Positions 10,311-21,696 of a stretch of DNA of 64,000 nucleotides are shown here, piece after piece; the first letter of the stretch is position 1; every line of letters starts with the position of its first letter. The notes below the pieces were generated by a model. It did not search any database. It saw only the letters and a list, made by a program, of their open reading frames with translations, and had not been told where the DNA came from. Both the position numbers and the translations under genes were made by a program. Origin of the DNA: Siphonodentalium dalli (lineage: Eukaryota > Mollusca > Scaphopoda > Gadilida > Siphonodentaliidae); contig CP136065.1 of assembly GCA_032622095.1 (NCBI GenBank), positions 41,143,503 through 41,207,502 on the forward strand, given 5' to 3'.

Positions 10311-13300
10311 ATAGAAGAAAGTTAGATGCACGCAATCAAGAGATCTACATCAACTGTAGGCATCCGGTTACATACTAATTAGAATTTTTACAAACGATAT
10401 CATATATATTACATGACCCCTGTTATATAATTTAAAAAGCCATTACATATTTCCTTATATCACATAGTGTATATCTCACTAGTTACTTATAAGCGCGTGC
10501 TTCCCGCCGACTTGGCAGTGCGCCAATAAAATTACTTTACATTGATTAGGCGGGTTAATACTATTTTGAAAAGTCGCGCATGACACAAAAACCAGACAAT
10601 GCAAAATGATTGATTTGTTCATTAAAGTTAAATATTTGTCCAACTTCGTTGCACTAACGAAAATAGACACAAAAACACAAAGAGGCAAATTTGGGGACTA
10701 TATGCATTTTAAGCTTCTTTTAAGGATTTTGTTTATTAAAAAGGCATAAAGCTCTCGTTTTTTGCATGTGATATACAAGTTCATCAACTCATTATGTTGG
10801 CATATAAGATTTTATGAAACTCATTTCATAAAATCTTATATCCCAACATAACTCGTTGGAGAAACTACTGTCTTAGATAATATATATTTGTAACTTGTAG
10901 ATATATAAAATAAATGTTCTTGCATTATATAACCAACCAGTCCTTGGGACGTTGTAGTATCCAATATACATGAATTTCGAATTAGATTTTACGGTTTATC
11001 ATAGTCATTTCACCCACTAAAACATTCCAAATTTCGCATGTCCTTTCATTATTGAATAGGAACAAAATCCACTTTAGATGTTTGGCTTATAAGAACCTCC
11101 TCAAGTTATCTATAACAATGGGTGTGTTTGTTGTGATCTACTACAATTTGCCGTTAGACAATATGCTTTCATAATGTAATTATGTATAGGAATGTCCGTG
11201 CACATAGAAATCACTGTGTTGAGTATTTGCCTTCGGGGCGCCCAATAGTTTATCGGTGTGATTACTGGAACAGCCTTCTCTTAAAAATAAAAATGTAGCG
11301 CAATTTAATTAGGCCCCTTTCATTTTAACTCACCGAATTGTTACAAATTAGATTTACCTCGTTTATGGTAATTGTATAATATCCCCACCTAAGGTTTGAT
11401 GACTCATTGTCAATAGCGAACTATTCTCTCTAATTTCTAAGTATCTCTATTCTTTAGTTTAGGCAACAGGTTAAATATTCTACACAAGACAGGCATTGCA
11501 TGAAAATGGAGGTCGGGGGGGGGGCATAAAAAAGTTGCGAGACGTGGAGGTGTTTTTTTTACATTGCCATTTTGTTTACACCCACCCACCCTTTCTTGCA
11601 TTTTTTTTTTCATAAAATTTTAGACACCAACCCCAAAACCCCAAAGCTTTATGTTGGTCCCCTCTGTAAAAACAACCAACCGCTCTATATTGGTCCCTTT
11701 GAAAGACCAAATTAAATGTTACTTCCTGTTTACAAACATGTGCAAGACAAATATTGTCTTGGCTGATAATTATGCGATAATCAGCAGTAATCAGCGATAA
11801 TCTCAACTAAATTGAACCCTAAGCAATCAACAAAGGTAGAATGTGATGTGATTATATTGGTAAATTTATAACACAGCCTATTCATCTGTGTGAGTAGATG
11901 AAAAATATGTTGAATCCCCTGGAATGACAACAAAAAATAACTACGGCCAGTGTTAGGGCCTATAATAGAATGAAAAATTACACAAAATTAGATTTATCTT
12001 TTTTTCAGACATCAACCCGCATCAACTAGTAGGCCTAGAGCCTATAGTAATACCAAAAAGGAAAATGTGCATATGAAACAATGTATGAATTAGCTTGTAT
12101 GTATGCCTGCATGACCACCGACCCGACCTCGCATTTACGACTTAGGACTAGGCCTAAAATAATGTTTAACCCTTTGATTTTGAACGCGGATGGTCAATTT
12201 AGTGCCGAATCCATATACACGGATGTGCACTTTAGTGAAATGTGACCGTGGAGACGATGTCACAGTAAGCATAACGTCGTTGTGTTGGTGTAGGGAAGAT
12301 AACTCCAGTTTGGTCTTCTGTTTACAGTATACCGGCTGTACTCTTGGTTTACTATTATATGTCTACCTGTGTCTACTATATATTATTAACTATACATTAT
12401 TCTGATACATTATGAGAACAATCAATTTTAGTATACAAACACTGATACAAATACTTATTTCATACATTACACCCATGCATCAACTAACTGTATGAGTAAA
12501 GAGACTGTCATGAAGTATAATAATTATTGTAATATTCTGTCATGAGTTGTTAGCTGATATTGTCAGACTGCATTAAGTTCACCCTACCCTAGAGCTATCT
12601 GAAGTATTTTTTTTATTGAACTACACCGTGAACAACTAGACCATTTTCAATATAAAAACTGCCAAGCAAGCTGAAACAGACACAATAAAAAAAATTGCGC
12701 GCACAAAAAATCAATGAAAATTTTGGGACCCACCCCCCCAATATTCACTATTTTTCCATTTTATATCAACTTATGGGGGTAATTATAACAATATTGAATG
12801 TATTAGTGCGTCTCATAATGCATCAAGCCACAACATATAAACAAATATGTTTAAAACAGTTGGAAATATGTCAATGAAAAAAAAATGCAAAAAAGTGGTC
12901 AAAAACTGTTTCCGGCCTCGGGTTTCGAAGATTGTATATAGTATCAATTCAATAATAAATTGATATGCATGGTATATAATCTTAGATAGAGTCGGATATT
13001 TTATGTTTTTATATACGACCGATACATGTCCGAGTTACGTTTTCTGACCAACTCTCTTACATGTAGTGTCAGTGATCGATTAAATAGGAGTGACACATTC
13101 TTCTGTCGACTGTTTGTATCCCTGCATGTTCTGCGACGCAACATATAACAAAAATACGAAATATTTCCTGATCGAGCATGAGACTTCACCATAAATAATT
13201 TATAATCTTTCCAGCGAAATATACCAATATTGACTCTTATATAGGATAAATCCCAGCCCAACATGTTTGTTCAATTAAGAGGTGTTGGCTTGTTGGCATA

Positions 13301-13940
13301 ACCCCGTGGTAGAATACATCTACGTACACGTACCAGTGGTATATTCATTGTGCGTTTCATTTCGATACAGTTGTCGCAGATTGGCAATAATGGACGCATT
13401 CGATGGTAACGCGATATACTGATACGATGTATTATAATGTTCTTGGAACCCAGATAATAGTAAACAGAAAAGGGAATAACTGGGCAGTATGGTACATATA
13501 CTTAATATGTCTGATTGAGTCATTTCTCGAAAATTATTAACCGATCGGTTTGACCTATATTTATTCCCCGACCATTCACTGCAGGGGTGCGAGCTGGTGG
13601 GCCCCTCCGGTTGCAGCTCGGTGCCAATTTCTTCAATTTATACCATATACAAGTACTCGTTGTAGTGCACGATTTTTGGGGAGGGGGTATGTGAAATCCC
13701 ACGCGATCGTCATGTACGCAGGAAATTAACTCTACGCCGTCGATCGCCCGGGCTGGGTTGGTGGGTGCTTATCAGGGTCGCGGTGCTGCGGTGGCTGGTT
13801 GAGCGAATTATTTATATAAATATACGCAGCGGGCAGGCGGAGCAGTGGAGCAATTTAGCACTCTATACCACTTGTTGTGGTAATTTAAGTGAATAAACAA
13901 TATAACAATATAATCAACCAAAGGAGCCCCACTCAGACGT
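10311..13940. other. Long stretch without a supported gene
   Basis: AT-rich DNA that may be intron or upstream region of the aerolysin-like gene. Short frames (e.g. 13001-13264 minus, 12190-12405 plus) look like chance. There is a GC-richer patch at about 13590-13800 with no readable content. Confidence 0.45.
10796..10850. repeat. Short perfect-stem hairpin
   Basis: ATATAAGATTTTATGA and TCATAAAATCTTATAT flank a short loop (ACTCATT); the stem extends with GTTGG/CCAAC. It may be a small foldback element. Confidence 0.7.
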
Positions 13941-14094
13941 ATTATAAAAGAAAAACGTAAACTCCGAGATAATCATATACAGGATAGTGTTGGTTTAAAT
14001 AATATGTGTCTGTATCCTCAATGAACATTTGGAACATAATATTGACATTTTGTATATGATGACTTGAATTTAGAATAAATAATGGTAAAGAGGA

Positions 14095-15255
14095 GGGATT
14101 GACTATTTCGAGTAACAGGAACGGAACGAGGAACAGGAACAACTTCCGAGTAACAGATTGACTATTTCGAGTAACATGAACGAGGAACAGATATATAAGC
14201 TCATATTTCTCGCGTTTTACGCTATGGAACAATACATATTATACACCATTCGAAAGCATATCATCTCCCCTTCATTAATATTGAGACACTAATTGTGATA
14301 CTTATGCGTAGAATTGGCCAGGAACGTCGAGCGGTGAATCGGATATTAGCTAAAAACGAAAAAAATCCGAGTACGGGGAATGTGGAAAAGAGATATAAGC
14401 TCATATTTAGACACTACTTTTGCGAACAAAGCCTATAATTGGTCAGGAACGGCGAGCGTTGAATCAGAAATTAGCTAAAAACGGAAAAAATCCGAGTAAC
14501 AGGAATCAGGAACAGATATAAAAGCTCATTTTCTCGCGTTGTACGCTATGTAACAATACATATTATACACCATTCGATAGGTTATTAGGTTAGCATCCCC
14601 CTCATTAATATTGCAACATGTAGACACTACTTTTGCGAGCAAAGCGTATAATTGGCCAGGAACGGCGAGCGTTGAATCAGAAATAGGCTAAAAACGTAAA
14701 AAAAATCTGAGTAACAGGAATCAGGAACAGAGATATAAGCTCATATTTATAGCGTTTTACACTATAAAACAATCCATATTATATATCAATCGAAGGAATA
14801 GCCCCTCCACTTCACGATTAATGCAATATTTAAACACTATTCGAGCAGTTAATCATAAACGAAACAATGACCGAGTAACAGAGATATAAACTTAATGTTC
14901 TCGCGTTTTACGCAATCAAAAAATACATTTTATACACCATTCGAAAGCATGGACTCTTCACTTCATGAATATTACAACAGTGAAACAATACGTTTGAGAA
15001 CTATGCGAATTATCGGCCAGAATCGTCGAGCGGTGAATCATAAATGATCAAAAAACGAAAAGATTCCGAGTAACAGGAATGATGAACAAATATAATATAA
15101 GCTCATATTTCTCGCGTTTTGCGCAATCAAAAAATACATATTATACAACAATCGAAAGCATATGCTCTCCTCTTCGTGAGCATTGCAACATTTAAACACT
15201 ACGTTTGAGACCTAAGGGTATAATTGACAAGGAACGTCGAGCTGTCAATCAGAAA
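14095..15255. repeat. Degenerate tandem array, about 200-215-bp unit
   Basis: Five to seven units carry the order GAGTAACAGGAA.., GATATAAGCTCATATTTCTC, GCGTTTTACGC, TATACACCATTCGAAAGCAT, GGCCAGGAACGGCGAGCG, TTGAATCAGAAATTAGC. Landmarks GAGTAACAGGAA or variants fall at about 14108, 14368, 14493, 14708, 14870 and 15066, so some units are truncated. The array ends immediately before the transposon coding remnant. Confidence 0.75.
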
Positions 15256-15269
15256 CCTTAACATCATCA

Positions 15270-17800
15270 GGGGCGTGGCTATTGCGACCTCTTGGTGTCT
15301 ATGATCCATTCTCTGGCGTCACTAACAACATTTCTGAATCTTTCAATGTCGTAATTAAGTCACTAACTGAGTGGGAGCAAGTTTCTATGGACGCCGCCGC
15401 CGTCGCTTTCCATTTTCTGATGAGATATTATTACATTGAATATATGAGGCAGATTAGGGGTAGGGAATTGGAAACTGCGGGCATTTATTTTTCCAAAATG
15501 CCAAACTAGAAGAAGATGAGATTTCAATACCAGAGGGTGTGTTTATGCCACATGATATTGTAAAACTGATCCGTGAATCCGATGTAAACGTTGGCCTGGT
15601 AACCGAAGACAGTCCTGTCGAAAATGAACATATTTCCGATAAACAACCCGTAAACACACAGCGTGCTTTGGCTCTTGATATTGTTAAGCGAAAGAAAATT
15701 TCATTTATGCCAGACCAACGTGCTTTCCTCGTCGAAGGAAGTACAGGTAACTTGTACAGAGTTCAGCTTTTTTCTAAAGAAAAATGTCAATGTCCGTCAA
15801 CAAACACATGCTTCCATATTCTAGCTGCCCGATTTTTGATAGGGATAGATGTCTGCCCTGATCCTGCCCCTGTTAACCTAACGACGTTGAGGAAACGTGG
15901 CAGATCGCGTTCCGATCGGAAGTCACTAGGTACAAAAAATGGTGTCCGAACGACGTTGATATTGTTCCGGCTCCTGATTCAATATCTGCAAACAAAGTTG
16001 AGAAACAAAAATCAACAAAAAAGGGATCTGGTCGCAAAACTACTGCAATGTCTTTGTTGAACCAATCAGACCAATCGAACGAAACAGTTATTCACGAAAC
16101 GCCACATTCTTCATCGGTTGATGACAATTCACAACCAAAAACATCTTCAATTGAACAATTAGCAAACAGTTCAGGTTCGAATATGAACATCTCAGCTGCT
16201 GTCCTAAATATTCCAAATCTGATATTGAATAACCAAACCCAATTGAGTGATAATCTTGACGCCACATATAATGTATCGGTTGAGACAAAGTCTCCATCCT
16301 CCAACACTACTGACAAAGTAACACCAAACAGATTTAATTCCGAATACGAGCACACCAAAAGAATCTTCTATGACTATACCATTAACATCAGAACAATCAA
16401 TCATTGAGACTAGTCAATCTTGTTTGAGCAGTGCAATACATGGCAATTCACCCCAGCATGTAGACACAAGCTCCAATGTGTCGTCATATATTCCATTAAA
16501 TGGCAACATAAGTGATATCTCCTCTGTCAAATCCCAACCACAAACATCTTCATTACTTTACTCAAGCGTTAATTCTGAAGACAGGTTTTTGTCCCTCAGA
16601 CTTTCCAGTTCAGAGACTGAAATGGCCATCTCTCTGACAAACACCAACGTACATCTTTCTGATTCTTTGTCATATCATTCAGATATGGCGTCAAACGAGC
16701 CAGCTTGCAGCAAAACCATTAATTTGACTTTAGGTCAGAAATCCGTAAATGAGACACAGTATCATGAATGCAGTTTGCGTGATGCATCGGGGGAACTCCC
16801 ATCACTGAACCCACTTAAATGTTCTGAAATCTCAACCGATTCGGTTAAACAAATAACTACGACTCCAGTCGCTTCACCGCCCAAATCTCAAGCTATGATC
16901 AATAAAAGTTTCGGATCGCCGTCACAAATTAAGAGGTGCGTTTATACGACACCGAGTATAATCAAAAAATTATCTTCGAAACACAACATAATAAAAACTC
17001 TTACCCCGAGGAAAATTGAACGGATTCAAGGCAGCCATTGGTTATGTGATGATATCGTTAGGCAATTTCAAAGCCTTCTTGCAAATGAGTTTCCAGTAAT
17101 ACGTGGTTTTCTTGACACATTGTATGCCCCGGTTAAAGAATCGAAAACGGGCCGATTTGTCCACAAGGACACAAACCTTCTCAGTAATTTTGGACCCACA
17201 TAAATCGTTGCTCAAGTTCACTACACTGGACACAGTCATTGGGTATCATCAACATACGTACCAAACGATAACGATGATGCCGTGTATCTCTTCGACTCCC
17301 TCTTTTCGCAATCAGATCCGATGACGACATCCACAAAAATTCAGCTATGGTCCATGTACGGAAGCAACTCCGCTCTGGGGGTATTGAGGGTAAGGATTCC
17401 ACATATACAGAAACAGTATAATAGCTCTGATTGCGGGGTATTTGCTTTAGCGCACCTAGTAGAATTTGGCTACAATCCCCGATATGGACGAACAGAGTCG
17501 TCCAGATTCTTACAACATTTGATGCGACCTCATCTGACGAGTTGCCTATCGTCAGGGAAGGTTAATCGCTTTCCGAAAAATAATCTGTGTTGTAGAACCA
17601 AATTGAAATTCACAAAAGCGTTGATTCTGAAAAGCTGTTCTCATTTGGGATGCTCAATGCCTGATTGTTTCGATAACATGATTGAATGCAGTTTTTGTCG
17701 TAAATGGTATCACATTCCCTGCCAGAAGGCCGATAAGATGCCCAGAAATTGGAGATGTTTTCCTTGCCCTAAGCAATTCTTTGGTTTCAAACAACAATAA
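15270..17800 (+). pseudogene. MULE-type transposon protein remnant: transposase tail, SWIM, Ulp1 protease, PHD finger
   Basis: The reading passes through four frame blocks. 15282-15509 encodes a transposase C-terminal piece with TNNISESFNVVIKSL, typical of Mutator-like transposases before their SWIM finger. The frame shifts at about 15495-15505. 15500-15930 carries a SWIM zinc finger, CQC-x5-CFH (15785-15817). It shifts again at about 15915-15935 and about 16345-16365, around a Ser/Thr/Asn-rich linker. A 277-codon block (16370-17203) then ends at TAA 17201-17203. The same frame continues directly into an Ulp1/C48 cysteine protease core: His of GHSHW (17237), Asp of YLFDS (17294), Gln (17414) and Cys of SSDCG (17432), with usual Gln-Cys spacing. 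A PHD-type Cys/His cluster follows at about 17635-17775, ending WRCFPC. The N-terminal transposase catalytic region is absent; the satellite array sits there. SWIM and Ulp1 domains are known in Mutator-like elements. Broken as it stands unless introns or errors explain the shifts. Confidence 0.72.
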
Positions 17801-17822
17801 TTTAGTCGGTAATAACGTAACT

Positions 17823-18484
17823 GCTGTCTGTCATGACATATACATACTCATTCGATAGGCCGGTTGCTCCTGTGGCATCGGTCAGTCGCAAATCTCGCCC
17901 AACGTTCCACCTCGGGCGAGGCTTGTTTACCTCATGTTGGATATGTTCGATGCCATGCGATCAATCGGGCTATTAGTGATTATTGTATGCTATGCCATAT
18001 CCACATTGATTTTAGGGATACGATTCATATGCGATATTATCGAGAAATAGTGCTGTCTGTCATGAAATATACATACTCATTCGATAGGCCGGTTGCTCCT
18101 GTGGCATCGGGCAGTCGCAATTCTCGCCCAACGTTCCACCTCGGGCGAGGCTTGTTTACCTCATGTTGGGTATGTTCGATGCCATGCGATCAACTGGGCT
18201 ATTAGTGATTATTGTATGCTATGCCATATCCACATTGATTTTAGGGATAAGATTTAATGCGATATTATCGATATAGTGCTGTCTGTCATGAGATATACAT
18301 ACCCATTCGATAGGCCGGTTGCTCTTGTGGCATCGGGCAGTCGCAATTCTCGCCCAACGTTCCACCTAGGGCGAGGCTTGTTTACCTCATGTTGGGTATG
18401 TTCGATGCCATGCGATCAACCGGGCTATTTGTGATTATTGTACGCTATGCCATATCCAGATTTTGCTACTCTGGCATCGGGCAG
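17823..18484. repeat. Three tandem about 228-bp repeats with an internal hairpin (copy 1)
   Basis: Units start GCTGTCTGTCATGA at 17823, 18052 and 18278 (periods 229 and 226); the third is truncated near 18480. Each holds CTCGCCC..ACGTTCCACCT..GGGCGAG, a 7-bp stem that can fold. The third unit has one changed base in the right arm (TAGGGCGAG). Apparent proteins in this array are repeat translations. Confidence 0.88.
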
Positions 18485-18865
18485 TTTTTCATGTTGTGTA
18501 TAGATATACGTGTTATATATACTTGTATATAGTATATTGTACATATATATTTAATATATTGTGATCATTTCGAAGTATCCAGCTTAAATATGAGTAAGTA
18601 TGTGTTTTATTTGCTATATTTATTGTTATTAAAGTATGTGTGTCTTTTCTTATTCTTGCAATACCACGATCATTAGTTGTCACGGTCGAGTGCCCATCTT
18701 TACACCATGCGTAAACGTATGAATAAATCGACGTATATGTAGCTTCACAAAGTACCACAAAGTTATTTGTATTTTCAGCTCCCAAAAAAAGCCAAAAAGA
18801 CATAATTGCGCTCATGTGTTAGGGATTATGCAGGTCACTTTTATTTAAATTTTTTAACCTCCCCC

Positions 18866-18871
18866 TATAAA
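18866..18871 (+). promoter_or_regulatory. TATA-box candidate of microgene copy 1
   Basis: CCCCCTATAAACATAAC lies 55 bp upstream of the start codon at 18921. That spacing suits a start site near 18895 and a very short 5' UTR. Confidence 0.45.
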
Positions 18872-18920
18872 CATAACACAGCGATTCCAGTTTCTATTAG
18901 CTGTTTTTAAAACGCTGAAA

Positions 18921-19783
18921 ATGGGTGCCATAACAAAATCGCTTATGGTGAGTAACTAACGCATCGCAACATTTGTCCAATACATTTAGAGTAAAGTTCA
19001 ATTTATTATTAAGTATTTAGTTCACTTATTGTACCAACTGACATGATGATCATGGTATAACTGTATGTTTTATAATTTAAACATAGATTAAAGACACGGT
19101 TGGCCTTGGTGGTGGGTATCCTGTGAAAATATCTCCACCCGTTAAAAACTGCCACAAACAGAAAGAACATCAAAATGTAGATAGACTTTGTCCGTATACA
19201 AATAAGAAATATCGCATAAACAGTATGTTATGGTCATATGTTTGATGAATGTTATGTAAACAAAGGCATAAAAAGTTACCTTTCTGGTGTTTGTTTATAT
19301 TATGATGGTAAACATAAAGAGCGTTCTTTGTTGGTGAATACCTGATATGGAACTAGTAAAAGAGCGTTTATGCCATTTGTGTGTGATTAGCCAGTAGCAT
19401 TGTGCTGTCTTCAGTAACACAATCATGCTCTTGCTTAGGTAAAATATAGTAGGTCTTTATGATAACATGCTGTTTACGCGATGGTCATGGTATGTATGAA
19501 CGGAACTGTATGCGTTTTAATGTTTTTCTGTTTACGGTGTTTGGAAAAAATATGAATATTTTCGACAATTATGGCCGCACGTGCCTTTAAATATCAACTC
19601 GATATCGGACATTCAGCTTCATTCATAATCCATATCATGGTTGATAACATGTATCGATGAATTGTTTGTGGATTTGTGTGTCAGCTGGGCATCCAGGGTC
19701 ACAGCGCCAAGCCGATCCTCCACGTTGGTGTGAACTGGGCAACAGGCCTGGCTAAAAGGCTAGCCGAAATTGTTGTATATTAA
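18921..19783 (+). CDS. Candidate two-exon microprotein gene, copy 1 (join 18921-18947, 19685-19783)
   Basis: Exon 1 encodes MGAITKSLM from an ATG in strong context (GAAAATGGG) and stops exactly at a consensus donor (ATG|GTGAGT, 18948). Exon 2 follows an acceptor (TTTGTGTGTCAG, ending 19684) and continues in phase 0: LGIQGHSAKPILHV, then GVNWATGLAKRLAEIVVY and TAA. The product is 41 residues, basic, with a likely amphipathic helix at the C-terminus. Exon 2 is about 54% G+C inside DNA of roughly one-third G+C, which argues for coding selection. The intron is 737 bp. I do not recognise the family; a small mitochondrial or secreted peptide, or one end of a larger gene, are all possible. A second open stretch in the intron (from 19086, IKDTVGLGGGYP...) could be an alternative exon. 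Confidence 0.42.
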
Positions 19784-19904
19784 AACATATCCTAGTATTA
19801 TATAAAATATTTTATATAACACATAGGATTGTTTTTATACAAATGTCTGTGGATTTATGTAGATAGTAGTTCAGTAAAACGACGACATTGGAAATTGGCT
19901 TTGC

Positions 19905-20105
19905 AGTCAATAGTTTCAATAACATTTACTTCATTTCAATTTTTGTCAATTCCAACAATTATGAAAAATTGAAATTTAGTAATAATATCAATCATCAATT
20001 TTTCTCAATTTTACCAATTTCAAAAAACAAATCCTATATTTCAGTTTTTCTCAATTTCAATCAAATTTATATTTTTCTCAATTTCAACAATTTCCATTTA
20101 AAAAT
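19905..20105. repeat. Low-complexity AT-rich tract (copy 1)
   Basis: Degenerate repetition of TTTTTCTCAATTTCAA-like units. It recurs at 24879-25079 and 29852-30052. The 83-codon frame through it is compositional. Confidence 0.7.
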
Positions 20106-20390
20106 ATCGCAAAGACATACTCCCCTTGAATTTGAGTAATTGTGCCGAGTTTCACTGATCGGATTCGAGTGGTAAGTTAAATGCAAAATACCACAACCAC
20201 TATAAACTATACATATATATACACACATATACATATCAAAAATAAAAGTCGCAAAGACACATTCCCCTTGAATGTGGGTAACCGTGCTGAGTCTTACTAA
20301 TTGGACTCGAGTGGTAAAATAAGTGCAAAATAGCACAACCACTATATAATATACCCATATATAAGCACGTTGTGCTGAAACAGATATATT
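20106..20390. repeat. Two tandem about 142-bp repeats (copy 1)
   Basis: TCGCAAAGACATACTCCCCTTGAAT... is repeated as TCGCAAAGACACATTCCCCTTGAAT about 142 bp later. Both run into CACAACCACTATA. Same at 25080-25364 and 30053-30337. Confidence 0.75.
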
Positions 20391-20454
20391 TGCACATCGT
20401 AATATAATAACGTATGATCATATATGGCAAGAAACGTGAGCAAAAAGTTAAGGG

Positions 20455-20860
20455 GGTATGTTTTGTCCCATGTAGAAAGCCTTGATACTGAGCGGGACAA
20501 GCGTTACAAAAGCTGATAAAAGATATTTTTATTTTTCATCGTTATCTGCGTCTCAGTAGTAACCCTTGGGACAGAGCGATACAAGCTTTCCAGAAATTTA
20601 AGGAATCGTTTTTATTTCTAGTGATTAGCTGCGTCCCAGTAGTAACCATTGATACAGGGCGATACAAGCGTTACAGGAGTTAAAGAATCGTTTTTATTTC
20701 TAGTGATTATCTGCGCCCCAGTAGTAATCCTTGATACAGAGCGATACAAGCGTTACAGAAGTTAAAGAATCGTTTTTATTTTCCATCGTTATCTGCGTCC
20801 CAGTAGTAACCCTTGATACAGAGCGATACAAGCGTTACAAAAGTTTAAGGAATCGTTTTT
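20455..20860. repeat. 82-bp satellite, about five units (copy 1)
   Basis: Consensus elements: GATTATCTGCGTCCCAGTAG, TAACCCTTGATACAGAGCG, ATACAAGCGTTACAGAAG, TTAAAGAATCGTTTTTATTT. The same satellite is at 25429-25834, 30402-30807 and as a separate array at 32108-32690. Confidence 0.88.
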
Positions 20861-20970
20861 TATGTTTACCCATACCATGTATGGTAAACATAGTGTCGTT
20901 GTCCGGATTGACCACTCGTCGTTCGTCCGTCCGTCCGTCCGTCTGTCCGTCCGTCTGTCCGTCCGTAGAC
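20861..20970. repeat. Palindrome plus (GTCC)n/(GTCT) tract (copy 1)
   Basis: TGTTTACCCATACCATGTAT reads into GGTAAACATA, a near-perfect palindrome. About 30 bp later comes a GTCC tetranucleotide tract with GTCT interruptions (20918-20968). Same at 25835-25944 and 30808-30917. It probably marks the start of the next repeat. Confidence 0.75.
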
Positions 20971-20974
20971 ACTT

Positions 20975-21600
20975 TACGTGTAATGCGATAACTCAAACAT
21001 TTTCTACCTGATCAAAACCAAATTTTGTATATGGGGTTCTCAGCCCAAAATACAGATCGAGTTCGAATATGGGTTTGATCCGACTTTTTTTTACAGAGTT
21101 ATGGAACTTTTTCGACTTAGAATTCACGCATTCTTCCATAACTCAAACATTTTTTATCTGATCGGAACCAAATTTGGTATGTGAGTTTCTCGGCCCAAAA
21201 TACAGGCCGAGTTCGAATATGGGTTTGATCCGACTTTTTTTTACAGAGTTATGGCCCTTTTTTTACTTAGAATTCATTAATTCTGCCATAACTCAAACAT
21301 TTTTTATCTGATTGTAACCAAATAAGGTATATGAGGTTCTCAGACCAACATACTGATTGAGTTCGAATATGGGTTTGATCGGATGTTTTTTAATGGAGTT
21401 ATGGTTCTTTGACATATAGTTCACACATACTTCGATAAAGCAACCATTTTTCATCTGATAGGAGCCAAATTTGGTATATGAGTTTCTCAACTCAAAATAC
21501 AGAACGAGTTTGAATATGGGTTAGATCCAATTTGTTATACCAGAGATATGGCCCTTTTTCAACTAAGAATTTTTCCAATTATAACCCAAGTAACTTACAA
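20975..21600. repeat. About 150-bp tandem repeat, four units (copy 1)
   Basis: Each unit has CATAACTCAAACATTTT, TCTGATCGGAACCAAATTTGG, CCCAAAATACAG.., GAGTTCGAATATGGGTTTGA, ACAGAGTTATGGCCCTTTTT. Landmarks are at about 20988, 21139, 21290 and 21435. Diverged members lie at 57690-57965. Same in unit copies 2 (25949-26574) and 3 (30922-31511, one unit shortened). Confidence 0.85.
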
Positions 21601-21696
21601 TTAATGAATACCTCAGCCTCACAGCTTCTCTGTGAGAGAGATAAAAAGACATGGTTTATTGAGAGTTATTTATAGCCCTCATATGTTCCCTCTGTA

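Larger units (their letters stand above)
16723..21696. repeat. Tandem duplication unit, copy 1 (4974 bp)
   Basis: First of three head-to-tail near-identical units. It begins inside the transposon gene (TTTGACTTTAGGTCAG) and ends ..GTTCCCTCTGTA. It contains the Ulp1-PHD part, a 3x228-bp array, the candidate microgene, AT-rich low-complexity DNA, an 82-bp array, a (GTCC)n tract and an about 150-bp array. Confidence 0.92.

Noticed and set aside
17864-18205. 113-codon frame repeated in each unit
   Set aside because: It spans the 228-bp array and contains the same peptide twice, so it is the array read in frame.
18513-18815. 100-codon minus-strand frame, also in copies 2 and 3
   Set aside because: AT-rich, no start or splice context, and it is shortened in copy 3 by a small indel, with no sign of constraint.
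20918-20968. Possible telomere-like or promoter CT element
   Set aside because: It is a plain (GTCC)n/(GTCT) microsatellite found at the head of a dispersed repeat.
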